From positions 124,001 through 188,000 of the forward strand of contig NZ_FNJI01000002.1 in the NCBI RefSeq assembly GCF_900104445.1: DNA of 64,000 nucleotides, given 5' to 3'. The translations under genes were made by a program, and so were the position numbers. Shown here piece by piece: positions 1 through 9,020 of this stretch; position 1 is the stretch's first letter; every line of letters starts with the position of its first letter. Origin of the DNA: Desulforhopalus singaporensis (GTDB lineage Bacteria > Desulfobacterota > Desulfobulbia > Desulfobulbales > Desulfocapsaceae). The notes beneath the pieces were generated by a model, which was not told the origin of the DNA, made no database searches, and saw only the letters and a program-made list of their open reading frames with translations.

Positions 1-1036
1 CGACCACCTCCCGGACCAGATCCATGTCGATATAGCCTCCGGTCAACTGTGCCTTGGCCCTTACCGCAATAACGGCCGAATCGATCTTGCGCACGTCGCC
101 CCTGACGTGACTTACCAGATAATCAACCAGATCTTCGCCAAGGTTCAGTTGATGCTGAACCGCCTTTCTTTCGACAATACGGCGCCGTGTGGAGCTGTCG
201 GGTGCGTTTATGGTGGTGACAAGCCCCGACGTCATCCTGGATCGGAATTCATTATCGATTCCCACCAGCTCCCCCGGTGCGCTGTTGCTGGTCACGATGA
301 CCCTTTTGCCGGTATTAATCAGAAAATCGAGGATATCGTTGAGTTCTTCCTGGGTTTTTTTCTTGCCCGTGAGGGAGTGGATATCTTCAACCAGAAGTAT
401 GTCACAGTGTTCCTGGTATTTTCTCTTGAACTCATCCATGGTCCTGGTCTTTATTCCCTGAACCATTTCCGCAGCAAACTGTTTTGCCGTGAGATAGTGC
501 AGCCTGGTCATGGGTGATTCCCGCAGCACCTGGTGGGCGACCGCATGGGTCAGGTGGCTCTTTCCCAGGCCGGTGTCGCTGTTAATATAGAGACAGGGAC
601 CGACAAGTTCGCTGTCGCCAACCATTGATCTGCACGCAGACTCCGCCAGAATGTTAGATTCACCGACGGCAAACTCCTCAAACGTATACTTCGGATGGAG
701 ATTGCGAACCCTTGAACCCCCTACAGGAATATTAGGCAGACGCATCTGCACCTTCGGCGATTTTTTCTTTTTCGCGACCGCCGTGGAGACAACGGGAACC
801 TGTTGCCGTCCTTCACAGAAAATCACATTGGCGTTGTCTATCCCGTTTTCCTGCAGCTTTTCCTCGATCGCAGATCCGAAATTCTGTTTCACGTAAGCAC
901 TGAAATATCGGTCCGGACTGGAGATATAAAACTGTTTTCCCTGACTCTCTGCGAATTCGAGCGGTTCTATCCATAGCTGATAGATGTTGTCCGACAACGA
1001 TGATTTGAGCGCTTCTTTTACATTATTCCAAATCAT
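1..1036 (-). CDS. dnaA: Chromosomal replication initiator DnaA, N-terminal ~345 residues (runs off the window)
   Basis: Reading the minus strand from the ATG at 1036 gives an open frame to the window edge. Domain I begins MIWNNVKEALKSS and carries the LWIEPLEF segment typical of DnaA. Domain III follows, with a P-loop around residues 152-160 (SDTGLGKSHLTHA), a Walker B around 213-220 (LLVEDIH), sensor 1 (VTSN) and the arginine-finger stretch EFRSRMTSGL. DnaA is the AAA+ ATPase that opens oriC; its DNA-binding domain IV lies outside the window. The residues are divergent: the first Gly of GxxxxGK[ST] is Ser, and Walker B reads ED instead of DD. I cannot tell whether this is normal for the lineage or marks a paralogue. 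An AT-rich region with DnaA boxes lies directly upstream. Confidence 0.93.
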   Translation of the reverse strand, partial: MIWNNVKEALKSSLSDNIYQLWIEPLEFAESQGKQFYISSPDRYFSAYVKQNFGSAIEEKLQENGIDNANVIFCEGRQQVPVVSTAVAKKKKSPKVQMRLPNIPVGGSRVRNLHPKYTFEEFAVGESNILAESACRSMVGDSELVGPCLYINSDTGLGKSHLTHAVAHQVLRESPMTRLHYLTAKQFAAEMVQGIKTRTMDEFKRKYQEHCDILLVEDIHSLTGKKKTQEELNDILDFLINTGKRVIVTSNSAPGELVGIDNEFRSRMTSGLVTTINAPDSSTRRRIVERKAVQHQLNLGEDLVDYLVSHVRGDVRKIDSAVIAVRAKAQLTGGYIDMDLVREVV

Positions 1037-1211
1037 ATACGAACCTTTCTCTCTCCTCAAATTGACCCGTTACGATCAATATCTGACAATAAAAACCTGT
1101 AAGCACCACTAGTTTTGCCGAAACCGTACTACTTTAAAACTGATCTGATCTATGAGTAACACCTGCAATGAACCATAGCATGGGAGTCACACGACGAGCA
1201 AAAGTGACGCC

Positions 1212-1220
1212 TGTGAATAA
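1212..1220 (-). promoter_or_regulatory. DnaA box
   Basis: TGTGAATAA on the plus strand is TTATTCACA on the minus strand, a full match to TTATNCACA. It lies 176 bp upstream of the dnaA start, so it could serve origin function, dnaA autoregulation, or both. Confidence 0.55.
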
Positions 1221-1281
1221 ACTCGAATTCCGAGTTGCCGTCAAAGACGATTTCACCATATTTTATCATGAGCCCATGCAG

Positions 1282-1290
1282 TTATACACA
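1282..1290 (+). promoter_or_regulatory. DnaA box
   Basis: TTATACACA on the plus strand fully matches TTATNCACA. It is opposed to the box at 1212-1220 and lies on the dnaA side of the AT-rich stretch. Confidence 0.55.
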
Positions 1291-1605
1291 TCTCTCCTCA
1301 ACCCCAGTAATAGCGTGGCCTGCGCTTGTTCCTCTTGGCGAGCCCTTATTTTATGAGGATTTTCAACAACCCGGATATTTCGGCGACATTAAGCATGGTT
1401 AGAGCTTTATTAACAAAGTTACCAACAATTATATTTTTTAATTAAACTTAATATTACTAAATTTATCTAAAGATAAATCTATATTTCTCAATATCTCTTA
1501 ACAATGTCTTTTGATTCACTGTAAACCGTGGGATTCAGGTCGTTCTATTTTTTTTAAAAAAAAATTAAAAAACAGTCAGTGCGACAGCCCCCAAACTCAC
1601 GCCAC

Positions 1606-2382
1606 TCACCTTAGCAAAACCCTTGCCAGGGTAACCACCGATACCGAGGCTGCTCCTCCCGCCAACAGGGTACGGCTGCACTCGGCCACGGTCGTTCCCG
1701 TGGTAAAGACATCATCCACCAGGCAGATGTTTTTCCCCGCTATCTGGTGTTTTCCGGTCAAAGAAAATACATTTTTCAGGCTCTTCTTTCTCTCATCGGC
1801 GCGAAGACTCGCCTGGGCCACAGTCTCCCTCTTTTTTTCAAGCAGATTCTGGACAATAAGCGGCTGCTGCCGACAGAAAATCAAACGTGCGATCAGCGCC
1901 GCCTGATTAAAGCCGCGCTGTCGCAGCTTTGTTTTGTGCAATGGAACCGGTACCACAAAAGTTGACGGCGCCAGGACCTCGATCCTGCACCGGGAAAGCA
2001 GCTTCTCAATGGCGCTGGCCACTGTCTGGTCTTTGCCAAATTTCAGGGCGGTCACGAGTCGCTGCATCTTGTCATCATAGGGGTAAAATGATCGTGCCCG
2101 GGTATATGGAGGAGAATCTTTTAAGCAGCTTCCACAGAGCACCTTGTAATCGACGCCTCCACCAACGGGCATTCCGCAACATCGACAGAGGGGAGGTGAA
2201 AGGGGTATCATGGTGGCGGCACAACCGTCACAGAGCCTGGCCCTGCCATATCCGATTATCCTTTTTTGGCAAAAAATGCAGGAATCGGGGAAAAAAAGAT
2301 CGATAACTCCGTGGGCCGCATGCTTTAACAAAATACCACCTGTCATTTTCTTTCTCGGCGAAAAGTCTTTGCCAACCATCAT
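1606..2382 (-). CDS. comF: ComF family protein (phosphoribosyltransferase-like)
   Basis: A protein of up to 258 residues with the ComF layout. The N-terminal part has Cys pairs that look like a zinc-binding module (CIFCQK, CDGC, CRCCG, CGSC). The C-terminal part is a type I phosphoribosyltransferase fold with the PRPP loop ICLVDDVFTTGTT. ComF proteins are linked to DNA uptake in competent bacteria, but homologues are widespread and the role in a sulfate reducer is unknown. The start is uncertain: two adjacent ATGs (2382, 2379) have weak ribosome sites, and the ATG at 2346 gives an N-terminus closer to the usual ComF length. The gene is not co-directional with bamA; it sits on the far side of the candidate origin from dnaA. 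Confidence 0.9.
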   Translation of the reverse strand: MMVGKDFSPRKKMTGGILLKHAAHGVIDLFFPDSCIFCQKRIIGYGRARLCDGCAATMIPLSPPLCRCCGMPVGGGVDYKVLCGSCLKDSPPYTRARSFYPYDDKMQRLVTALKFGKDQTVASAIEKLLSRCRIEVLAPSTFVVPVPLHKTKLRQRGFNQAALIARLIFCRQQPLIVQNLLEKKRETVAQASLRADERKKSLKNVFSLTGKHQIAGKNICLVDDVFTTGTTVAECSRTLLAGGAASVSVVTLARVLLR

Positions 2383-2520
2383 GGCGTTTCAACCAAACAA
2401 CGCAGCAGCGCCCCCGGTCCCCGCGCTCTCCCTATGTGTGTGCCATCGCCATGTAACTTATAGATACCATTACTATAGGTGCAGATTCCAATATTTTTCA
2501 TGCAGGATCGACTGCGGGGT

Positions 2521-2548
2521 TTGCAATTGACAATAAACATGGCATAAT
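2521..2548 (+). promoter_or_regulatory. Possible bamA promoter
   Basis: TTGCAA at 2521-2526, a 16-bp spacer and CATAAT at 2543-2548 form a plausible sigma-70-type promoter, about 134 bp upstream of the bamA start. It lies in the 2383-2681 gap between comF (minus) and bamA (plus), where I see nothing else of note. Sequence pattern only. Confidence 0.3.
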
Positions 2549-2681
2549 GTGCAGGTTTTAGGTTTTTGCCTGATCAATTGCAGCAGGGACTGAAACTGAG
2601 CTACTACCAGTTTTCCACCACGCTTTAAAACTCGAACAGATCGGCAGCTCGCGCCACGGAGAAAACATAGAGGATAGATTT

Positions 2682-5384
2682 ATGATTGTAACGACAAGAG
2701 ATTCCAAACGAGCCCAAAGAGCGCAACATCAGGCGAAGAAGTTTTGCGCCCTGGCAACAGTTTTGGCGGTTCTGTTTTTCTGCAATACCATGATTTACGC
2801 CCAAACTCCGCCTACAGCCTTCCTGCCGCTCGACATCAAGAGTGGCGGCAATGCTGCGGAGCTGCAGACCATTGTCGACCGGGCACTGCAGCAAGCGCTC
2901 GGTGACACCTCCATCTCGTTTCTGATGCGAAGCCAGGCGGAACAACTCGTCGATTACAGTGGAACCTGGCCGCCGCCCCCGGACAAGCTGCAGAAAATAG
3001 CCGAGCAAACCGGCACCGAAAATCTTGGCGTGGGCCAGCTTACCGTGATCGGCAACCAGCTGAGTATAGATATCAAACTGTTCGACCTGCTCTCCCCCAA
3101 GACCCCGACATACTACTACAAGACCGCTGAATCGGTGGAGCAACTGCCGGATATGTTGCAGGCTCTGGTTGGCGAGATAGAGCGATACGTCCAGCGGGAG
3201 ATACGCATAGGTTCCATCACCCCGGAGGGCAACAGCCGCATCGACTCTGGAGCAATACTGCGCAAGATCAAGACAAAGGGGGGGGACCTGTACGACCAGG
3301 CCCAGCTCAGGGAGGATCTTAAGGCAATTTACCGGATGGGATATTTCAACGACGTGCAGATCGATGTTTCCGACAGCCCGAAAGGGAAAAATATCGTTTT
3401 CAGGGTCCTTGAAAAACCTGTCATCAAGTCAGTGATATTCAAGGGAGTGGAAGAGCTCAACGAGGATGATGTGAAAGGAGCTGCAAATATCACACCGCAT
3501 TTTATCCTCAACCCAACCAAGATAACCGAAGCGGAAGAGGCGATAAGACAGCTTTACAAGACCAAAGGCTTTTACAACAGCCAGGTAAACGCGAAGATTT
3601 CCTATCCCGACGACACCGGAGCGGTTGTCGAGTTTACCATCGACGAAGGCAATAAAATATATATCAAGGAGATCACCGTAGAAGGCAACGAAGCCTTTGA
3701 TGACGATGAGATACTCGACCAGATCGAGACCGGCGAGAGGTGGTTTATGTCCTGGCTCACCAATTCAGGGCTGCTGGATATGACCAAGATAAAGCAGGAC
3801 ATGCAGAAAATAGTCGCCTTCTATGGCAATAACGGATATCTCGACGCCAAGGTTGCGGATCCGGTTATTACCCAGGAAGAGGAGTGGCTCTACCTGAAAT
3901 TCGTGGTCGAGGAAGGGACCCGTTACCGGGTTGGAAGGGTCTCTTTTACCGGTGACAATCTCGGTTCAGAGGACGAACTGTTACAGCTTCTCTCCGTTCG
4001 CAATACCGAATATATCAGCAGGCAGATCATACGCGACGATATCCTCAAGCTCACCGACTATTTTTCGGAAGGGGGATACGCCTTCGCCTCTATCCGCCCG
4101 AGGGTGCTCAAGGCGCAGGACTCCGACCGCATGGATATAATCTTTGATATAGATAAGGGTTCACTCGTCTATATCGACAGGATTACCATCCGCGGCAACA
4201 CCCGGACCAGGGACAATGTCATCCGCAGGGAACTGCGAATAGCCGAGGGCGGTATATTCGACTCCAAAGCACTGCGGCAGTCCACCCAGGCGCTGCAGCG
4301 TCTGCAGTTTTTCGAGGAAGTAAACATCACCCCGGAACCGTCCATTGATCCCAACCGTATGAACGTCATCGTCGAGGTAAAAGAAAAAAGTACCGGAACG
4401 TTCAGCATCGGTGCGGGGTACAGTTCCGTCGACAACGTGATATTCATGGGCCAGATATCGGAAAACAACTTCCTCGGCAGAGGCGACACCCTCGCTCTGA
4501 GCGCCAACATCGGCGGAGCAAGTTCACTGTACAACCTGGCCTACACCAATCCGCATGTCAAAGACACCGAACTCTCCTGGGGTATGGACCTGTTCAGCAC
4601 CGAACGTGAATATGACGATTATACCAAGGAATCCCAGGGTGGCGGGGTGAGGATCGGCTACCCGATATTTGGTCAATGGCGGGCATACGGCAATTACAGT
4701 TTCACCAACACCGATCTCACCGACGTGTCAGAAAACGCCTCCTATATCATTCGCAACTCCGTGGATCTTCACGTTACCAGCGCGCTGAAATTCTCTCTGG
4801 TTCGCGACACCAGGAACAGACGATACGGCGCCACCGAGGGATCCCGCAACGTGGTAAGCGTCAAATATGCGGGAGGGCCGCTCGGCGGTGACGCGGAATT
4901 TACCAAGGTAGAAGGTTCTACCAGCTGGTATTTCCCCCTGATCTTCAACACCACCCTGCACCTCAAGGGCGCAGCTGGCCAGGTTTTTGAAAACGAAACC
5001 GACAAACTCCCGGTATACGAACGGTTCTACCTCGGCGGACTCAGCTCCATCCGCGGGTTTGAATACGGCAAGGTAAGCCCCATTGACCCCGTTTCCGGTG
5101 AGAGGATCGGCGGCGACAAGATGTGGTACACAAATTCCGAGCTTATTTTCCCCCTGCTGGAGACCCAGGGGTTGATGGGGCTTGTTTTTCTCGATTTTGG
5201 TCAGGTACTCGACGATGAGCAGAACTTTACCGAATTCAACGACTCCATAAAGAAATCCACCGGGGTAGGCATCCGCTGGCTGTCGCCAATGGGTCCGTTG
5301 AGCCTGGTATGGGGATATAATCTCGACCCACTGGAGGATGAAGACGATTCGGTTTGGGACTTCAGCGTCGGAGGAACGTTCTGA
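2682..5384 (+). CDS. bamA: Outer membrane protein assembly factor BamA with an extra N-terminal periplasmic domain
   Basis: 900 residues, the outer-membrane insertase that folds beta-barrel proteins. A signal peptide ends near residue 41 (MIYAQ). Five POTRA domains run from about residue 172 to 575, each with the repeat pattern ending in a GYFND- or GFYNS-like motif. A C-terminal barrel follows and ends in Phe (SVGGTF), as expected for a BamA substrate signal. Residues about 45-165 are an addition not present in the classical 790-810-residue protein; their pattern (two alpha/beta halves, IAEQTGTENLGVGQLT) resembles the TolB N-terminal domain. The start ATG at 2682 has GAGG upstream. A strong terminator follows at 5432-5466, so bamA is probably transcribed alone. 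Confidence 0.95.
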   Translation: MIVTTRDSKRAQRAQHQAKKFCALATVLAVLFFCNTMIYAQTPPTAFLPLDIKSGGNAAELQTIVDRALQQALGDTSISFLMRSQAEQLVDYSGTWPPPPDKLQKIAEQTGTENLGVGQLTVIGNQLSIDIKLFDLLSPKTPTYYYKTAESVEQLPDMLQALVGEIERYVQREIRIGSITPEGNSRIDSGAILRKIKTKGGDLYDQAQLREDLKAIYRMGYFNDVQIDVSDSPKGKNIVFRVLEKPVIKSVIFKGVEELNEDDVKGAANITPHFILNPTKITEAEEAIRQLYKTKGFYNSQVNAKISYPDDTGAVVEFTIDEGNKIYIKEITVEGNEAFDDDEILDQIETGERWFMSWLTNSGLLDMTKIKQDMQKIVAFYGNNGYLDAKVADPVITQEEEWLYLKFVVEEGTRYRVGRVSFTGDNLGSEDELLQLLSVRNTEYISRQIIRDDILKLTDYFSEGGYAFASIRPRVLKAQDSDRMDIIFDIDKGSLVYIDRITIRGNTRTRDNVIRRELRIAEGGIFDSKALRQSTQALQRLQFFEEVNITPEPSIDPNRMNVIVEVKEKSTGTFSIGAGYSSVDNVIFMGQISENNFLGRGDTLALSANIGGASSLYNLAYTNPHVKDTELSWGMDLFSTEREYDDYTKESQGGGVRIGYPIFGQWRAYGNYSFTNTDLTDVSENASYIIRNSVDLHVTSALKFSLVRDTRNRRYGATEGSRNVVSVKYAGGPLGGDAEFTKVEGSTSWYFPLIFNTTLHLKGAAGQVFENETDKLPVYERFYLGGLSSIRGFEYGKVSPIDPVSGERIGGDKMWYTNSELIFPLLETQGLMGLVFLDFGQVLDDEQNFTEFNDSIKKSTGVGIRWLSPMGPLSLVWGYNLDPLEDEDDSVWDFSVGGTF

Positions 5385-5431
5385 ACAGTTTTTTAAAAAA
5401 CAGTACTGTTTAATCCCTTAAAACTCAACGG

Positions 5432-5466
5432 TTGCCGGTTGTACCCTTGGTACAACCGGCAATTTT
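5432..5466 (+). terminator. Intrinsic terminator after bamA
   Basis: A perfect 14-bp inverted repeat (5432-5445 and 5449-5462) with a CTT loop is followed by TTTT. It ends 6 bp before the mfd ATG, which leaves no room for an ordinary Shine-Dalgarno sequence outside the hairpin. Regulation of mfd translation by this structure is therefore conceivable. Confidence 0.75.
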
Positions 5467-5471
5467 GGTTT

Positions 5472-8400
5472 ATGTTAGATACAAAGTTCACCACCCTACT
5501 GTCAGGGGAAAGTCTCTTGGCTGTTACGGGACTCAGAGGGGCAAGCCCGGCAGGGCTTGCCGCCGTTGTTGCCCAATCGCGTCCCGTCTGCTGCATAGTT
5601 GCAGACGAAGACCAGATCTCAATTTTCGAACAGGATTTCAATCTGCTCTCCCCAGGACCGGCAGTACAGTATCCCGGCCACGAAATTCCCCCATACACCC
5701 CGCTCTCGCCCGACCAGAGGATAACCGCAGCAAGACTGGCCTCCCTCTACCGGATGCACGATGGCAGCGCCCGGGTCATGGTCACGTCAATTGAAGCACT
5801 CATACGAAGGGTTATGCCCAGAGAAGTGCTTACAACAGCGGTGGAATATCTAGAGGCGGGCGAGGACTGCGATCACGATGAACTGCTTGGGAACCTGGAC
5901 TATCTCGGTTATGAGAAAGTTTCCCTGGTACAATCGGTCGGCGACTACTCCGTCAGGGGGGGAATAATCGACGTTTTTCCTCCACCCTTTATGATAGGAA
6001 CGGACCAACTCCATGAAGGCCCCATCCGCATTGACTTTTTTGGCGACACCGTCGATTCTCTGCGTTCCTTTGACCCGTTCAGCCAACGCTCAGTGGGCGA
6101 AATAGAGGAAGCGACCCTGCTGCCGGTGACCGATATCCTCCTCAGTCCTGAACCGAAAGAACGCAGAACAATCGCCAGGACCATTGCGAGGATAGGCGAG
6201 GAAAACGACTGGAGCAGTGAAGAAACAGCGAGGATGATAGACAAGACCGAACACGGTGTGCGCTATACGGGGATGGAGTTTTTCCTTCCGCTCTATAACC
6301 ACGGACTTGCCCGCTCCACCTCATCGGTGCTTGACTTCTTACCGGAACAGACCGTCATTTTGACCATCGACCCGGCGGGGGTTTTCCAGAGCCTGGACCT
6401 TACCCTTGAGCGGATCAGGACCAACTTTGATGCAGCACGGGGGGCTGGCTCGCCAGCGCTTGCCCCCGAAGAGCTTTTTCTGGCAAAAGAAGAGATCAAT
6501 CGGCAGTTCAGGCTGTTTAAACAGATTCATGTAACAGATTTTCCCAAGGAGAACCACGACACCATCGGGGTAAGGACCACCGATCACCTGCTGCTCAAGC
6601 AGGATATTTCGCTCAAGCGCTCCAAGCTGGGTCTGCTGCCCCCTTTGACGGAGCAGATTCTCAAATGGCAAAAACTTGGCGACAGGGTCGTCATCTGCTG
6701 CCGATCGTCGCGGCATACAAAAAATCTCGCAGAGCTCCTCAGCAGGCACAGCAGCGAGGTGCAACTGCTGGAACCGCCGCTTGACCTGCAAAAAACTGTC
6801 AGCGAGACGGCCTCCGACCGGATCTATCTCTGTGACCACCCGTTATCCAGCGGTTTCTCGCTTCTTGACAACAAACTGCACTTGCTCTCGGAGAGCGAAC
6901 TGTTTGGAGAGATGCGGCTCGGCACCAGGAGCCGAAGAAAACAGAAAGGGGAACCGGTCCAGTTTACCGAACTCAGCGAAGGTGATATCGTGGTCCACCG
7001 CGACCACGGACTCGGGATTTACCGGGGACTGTCCACCATTGAATTCAATGCGCTGACCAACGATTTCATGCTGATCGAGTACCGGGACGGAGACAAGCTC
7101 TACCTGCCGGTCGATCGGTTCAACCTGATCTCGCGCTATCAGGGGCTCTCTGATCGGGAGCCAAAGATCGACAAACTCGGCCACCAGTCCTGGAAGACGA
7201 CCAAAGCCAAAGTCAAGGAAGAAGTGTGGAAAGTGGCCCAGGAGCTGCTCGACATCTACGCAAAGCGCGAGATACGGCAAGGACACCAGTTCACTCCCCC
7301 GGGCGAACTGTTCAACGAGCTTGAGGAATCCTTTCCCTTTGACGAGACCCCGGGGCAGCGCCAGTCGATAAACGATGTCCTCGATGATCTCACCAGCGAC
7401 AAACCGATGGACCGGTTGGTCTGCGGAGACGTCGGGTACGGCAAGACCGAGGTCGCGATCCGGGCGGCGTTCAAGGTTGTCGAGGACGGTCGCCAGGTCG
7501 CAATCCTGGTACCCACGACAGTGCTTGCCGAGCAGCACGCCAAGACCTTTCGTGAACGGCTCGAAGGTTTCCCGGTTCGCATAAGCTGCCTCAACAGGTT
7601 CCGCTCAAGCTCCCAGCAGCGCAGTATCATCAAGGAAATTCGCGAGGGCCAGAGCGATATCGTCATAGGCACCCACCGACTGTTGTCAAAAGACGTATCG
7701 TTTAGCAAACTCGGCCTTTTGATCATAGACGAAGAACACCGATTCGGCGTCGCGCACAAGGAGAAGATGAAAAAAATGCGCGCTGAGGTTGACATCTTGA
7801 CCCTCACAGCCACCCCCATTCCGCGCACCCTGCAGATGTCATTGCTGGCCATCCGCGATCTGTCGGTGATCTCCACCCCCCCCGAGCACAGGATGCCGGT
7901 AAAAACCTTCGTTGCCCGTTTTGACGACCTGGTGATCAAGGAAGCGGTCACCAGAGAGCTTCGCCGGGGCGGACAGGTCTTCTTCGTCCACAACAGGGTC
8001 AAATCGATCCACCGCATGGCGGCCATGATCCAGCAGCTGGTGCCGGAGGCTAAAATAGCGGTCGCCCACGGACAGATGGTCGGCAAAGATCTGGAAAAAA
8101 TCATGGTCTCGTTCGTCAACAAGGATATCAATGTCCTGATCGCCACCACCATCATCGAATCGGGACTGGATATTCCCTCGGCCAACACCATAATTATCAA
8201 CCGGGCGGACATGCTCGGGCTTGCCGAAATCTACCAGTTGCGCGGTCGTGTAGGACGCTCCACCACCCAATCCTACGCCTACCTGCTGGTCAACTCCCTG
8301 GACAGCCTGAGCAAGGATTCGCGGGAACGTCTCCGTGCCTTGATGGATTGCAATGAGCTGGGCGGAGGATTCAAGCTGGCGATGAACGATTTGCAGATCA

Positions 8401-9020
8401 GGGGCGGCGGCAACCTGCTCGGGGTGTCCCAGAGCGGTAATATCTCTGCCATCGGTTATGATTTGTACCTCGACCTTTTGCAGAAAACGGTTGCCGATCT
8501 CAAGGCTCAGGCCGCAAGCGGCGACAGGTCCGGGGCGGCAGAAGAGATCGACCCGGAGGTCAACCTGCAGATATCCGCCTACATCCCCAAGAGCTATGTC
8601 CCCGATATAAGTCAGCGCTACATCACCTACCGGAGGATTGCCGCCCTCATCGACAGCTCCGCTGAAATACGCGACGACCTCAAACTCGAACTTGAGGATC
8701 GCTACGGCCAGCTTCCCGGCGAGACAGTCAACCTGATGCGCATCATCGAACTCAAACAGAAGCTCAGAGTCCTGAGAATAAGCAAACTCGAACAAGGCAG
8801 CGACTCCGTTGTCTTCAGTTTTCTCGAAGACACCCCCCTTGCACCGGAGAAGCTGCTGGATTATCTTGTACGCATCAACAAAAAATCGCCAAAGCAACCG
8901 GCCAGGATAAACCCGGACGGCCGGCTGATACTCACTGGCAGGCTGACCTCCATCGAACACATTTTTGATACCATTTCAGGAGTACTGGATGACCTCGCAG
9001 ACCTCGTACAACAAGCATGA
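5472..9020 (+). CDS. mfd: Transcription-repair coupling factor Mfd
   Basis: 1182 residues. Mfd removes RNA polymerase stalled at lesions and recruits UvrA. Visible in order: a UvrB-like N-terminal module (GDYSVRGGIIDVFPP), the RNA-polymerase-interacting domain (FTELSEGDIVVHRDHGLGIY), SF2 helicase motifs I (GDVGYGKTEVA), Ia (VPTTVLAEQH), II (IIDEEHRFGV), III (LTATPIPRTL) and VI (QLRGRVGRS), then the C-terminal TRCF domain. I chose the ATG at 5472; a TTG at 5439 in frame lies inside the upstream terminator and is unlikely. No clear ribosome-binding site precedes 5472. The downstream HAD gene overlaps the 3' end by 32 bp, so the two are probably cotranscribed. Confidence 0.96.
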   Translation: MLDTKFTTLLSGESLLAVTGLRGASPAGLAAVVAQSRPVCCIVADEDQISIFEQDFNLLSPGPAVQYPGHEIPPYTPLSPDQRITAARLASLYRMHDGSARVMVTSIEALIRRVMPREVLTTAVEYLEAGEDCDHDELLGNLDYLGYEKVSLVQSVGDYSVRGGIIDVFPPPFMIGTDQLHEGPIRIDFFGDTVDSLRSFDPFSQRSVGEIEEATLLPVTDILLSPEPKERRTIARTIARIGEENDWSSEETARMIDKTEHGVRYTGMEFFLPLYNHGLARSTSSVLDFLPEQTVILTIDPAGVFQSLDLTLERIRTNFDAARGAGSPALAPEELFLAKEEINRQFRLFKQIHVTDFPKENHDTIGVRTTDHLLLKQDISLKRSKLGLLPPLTEQILKWQKLGDRVVICCRSSRHTKNLAELLSRHSSEVQLLEPPLDLQKTVSETASDRIYLCDHPLSSGFSLLDNKLHLLSESELFGEMRLGTRSRRKQKGEPVQFTELSEGDIVVHRDHGLGIYRGLSTIEFNALTNDFMLIEYRDGDKLYLPVDRFNLISRYQGLSDREPKIDKLGHQSWKTTKAKVKEEVWKVAQELLDIYAKREIRQGHQFTPPGELFNELEESFPFDETPGQRQSINDVLDDLTSDKPMDRLVCGDVGYGKTEVAIRAAFKVVEDGRQVAILVPTTVLAEQHAKTFRERLEGFPVRISCLNRFRSSSQQRSIIKEIREGQSDIVIGTHRLLSKDVSFSKLGLLIIDEEHRFGVAHKEKMKKMRAEVDILTLTATPIPRTLQMSLLAIRDLSVISTPPEHRMPVKTFVARFDDLVIKEAVTRELRRGGQVFFVHNRVKSIHRMAAMIQQLVPEAKIAVAHGQMVGKDLEKIMVSFVNKDINVLIATTIIESGLDIPSANTIIINRADMLGLAEIYQLRGRVGRSTTQSYAYLLVNSLDSLSKDSRERLRALMDCNELGGGFKLAMNDLQIRGGGNLLGVSQSGNISAIGYDLYLDLLQKTVADLKAQAASGDRSGAAEEIDPEVNLQISAYIPKSYVPDISQRYITYRRIAALIDSSAEIRDDLKLELEDRYGQLPGETVNLMRIIELKQKLRVLRISKLEQGSDSVVFSFLEDTPLAPEKLLDYLVRINKKSPKQPARINPDGRLILTGRLTSIEHIFDTISGVLDDLADLVQQA

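Larger units (their letters stand above)
1037..1605. other. oriC: Candidate replication origin (oriC) between dnaA and comF
   Basis: This 569-bp gap has no convincing gene. It holds two exact matches to the DnaA box TTATNCACA in opposite orientations, 70 bp apart (1212-1220 on minus, 1282-1290 on plus). A very AT-rich stretch from about 1400 to 1570 could be the unwinding element, with a palindrome at 1461-1478 (ATTTATCT, AA, AGATAAAT) and a T-run/A-run near 1546-1562. Placement next to dnaA is common for bacterial origins. The region must also hold the dnaA promoter. No GC-skew calculation was made, and only two perfect boxes are visible, so this is a candidate. Confidence 0.5.

Noticed and set aside
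5439-5471. Upstream TTG start for mfd
   Set aside because: It lies inside the terminator hairpin of bamA and adds residues with no family support; the ATG at 5472 is preferred.
7839-8960. Antisense open frame opposite mfd
   Set aside because: No recognisable protein features, and the sense frame carries all helicase motifs.
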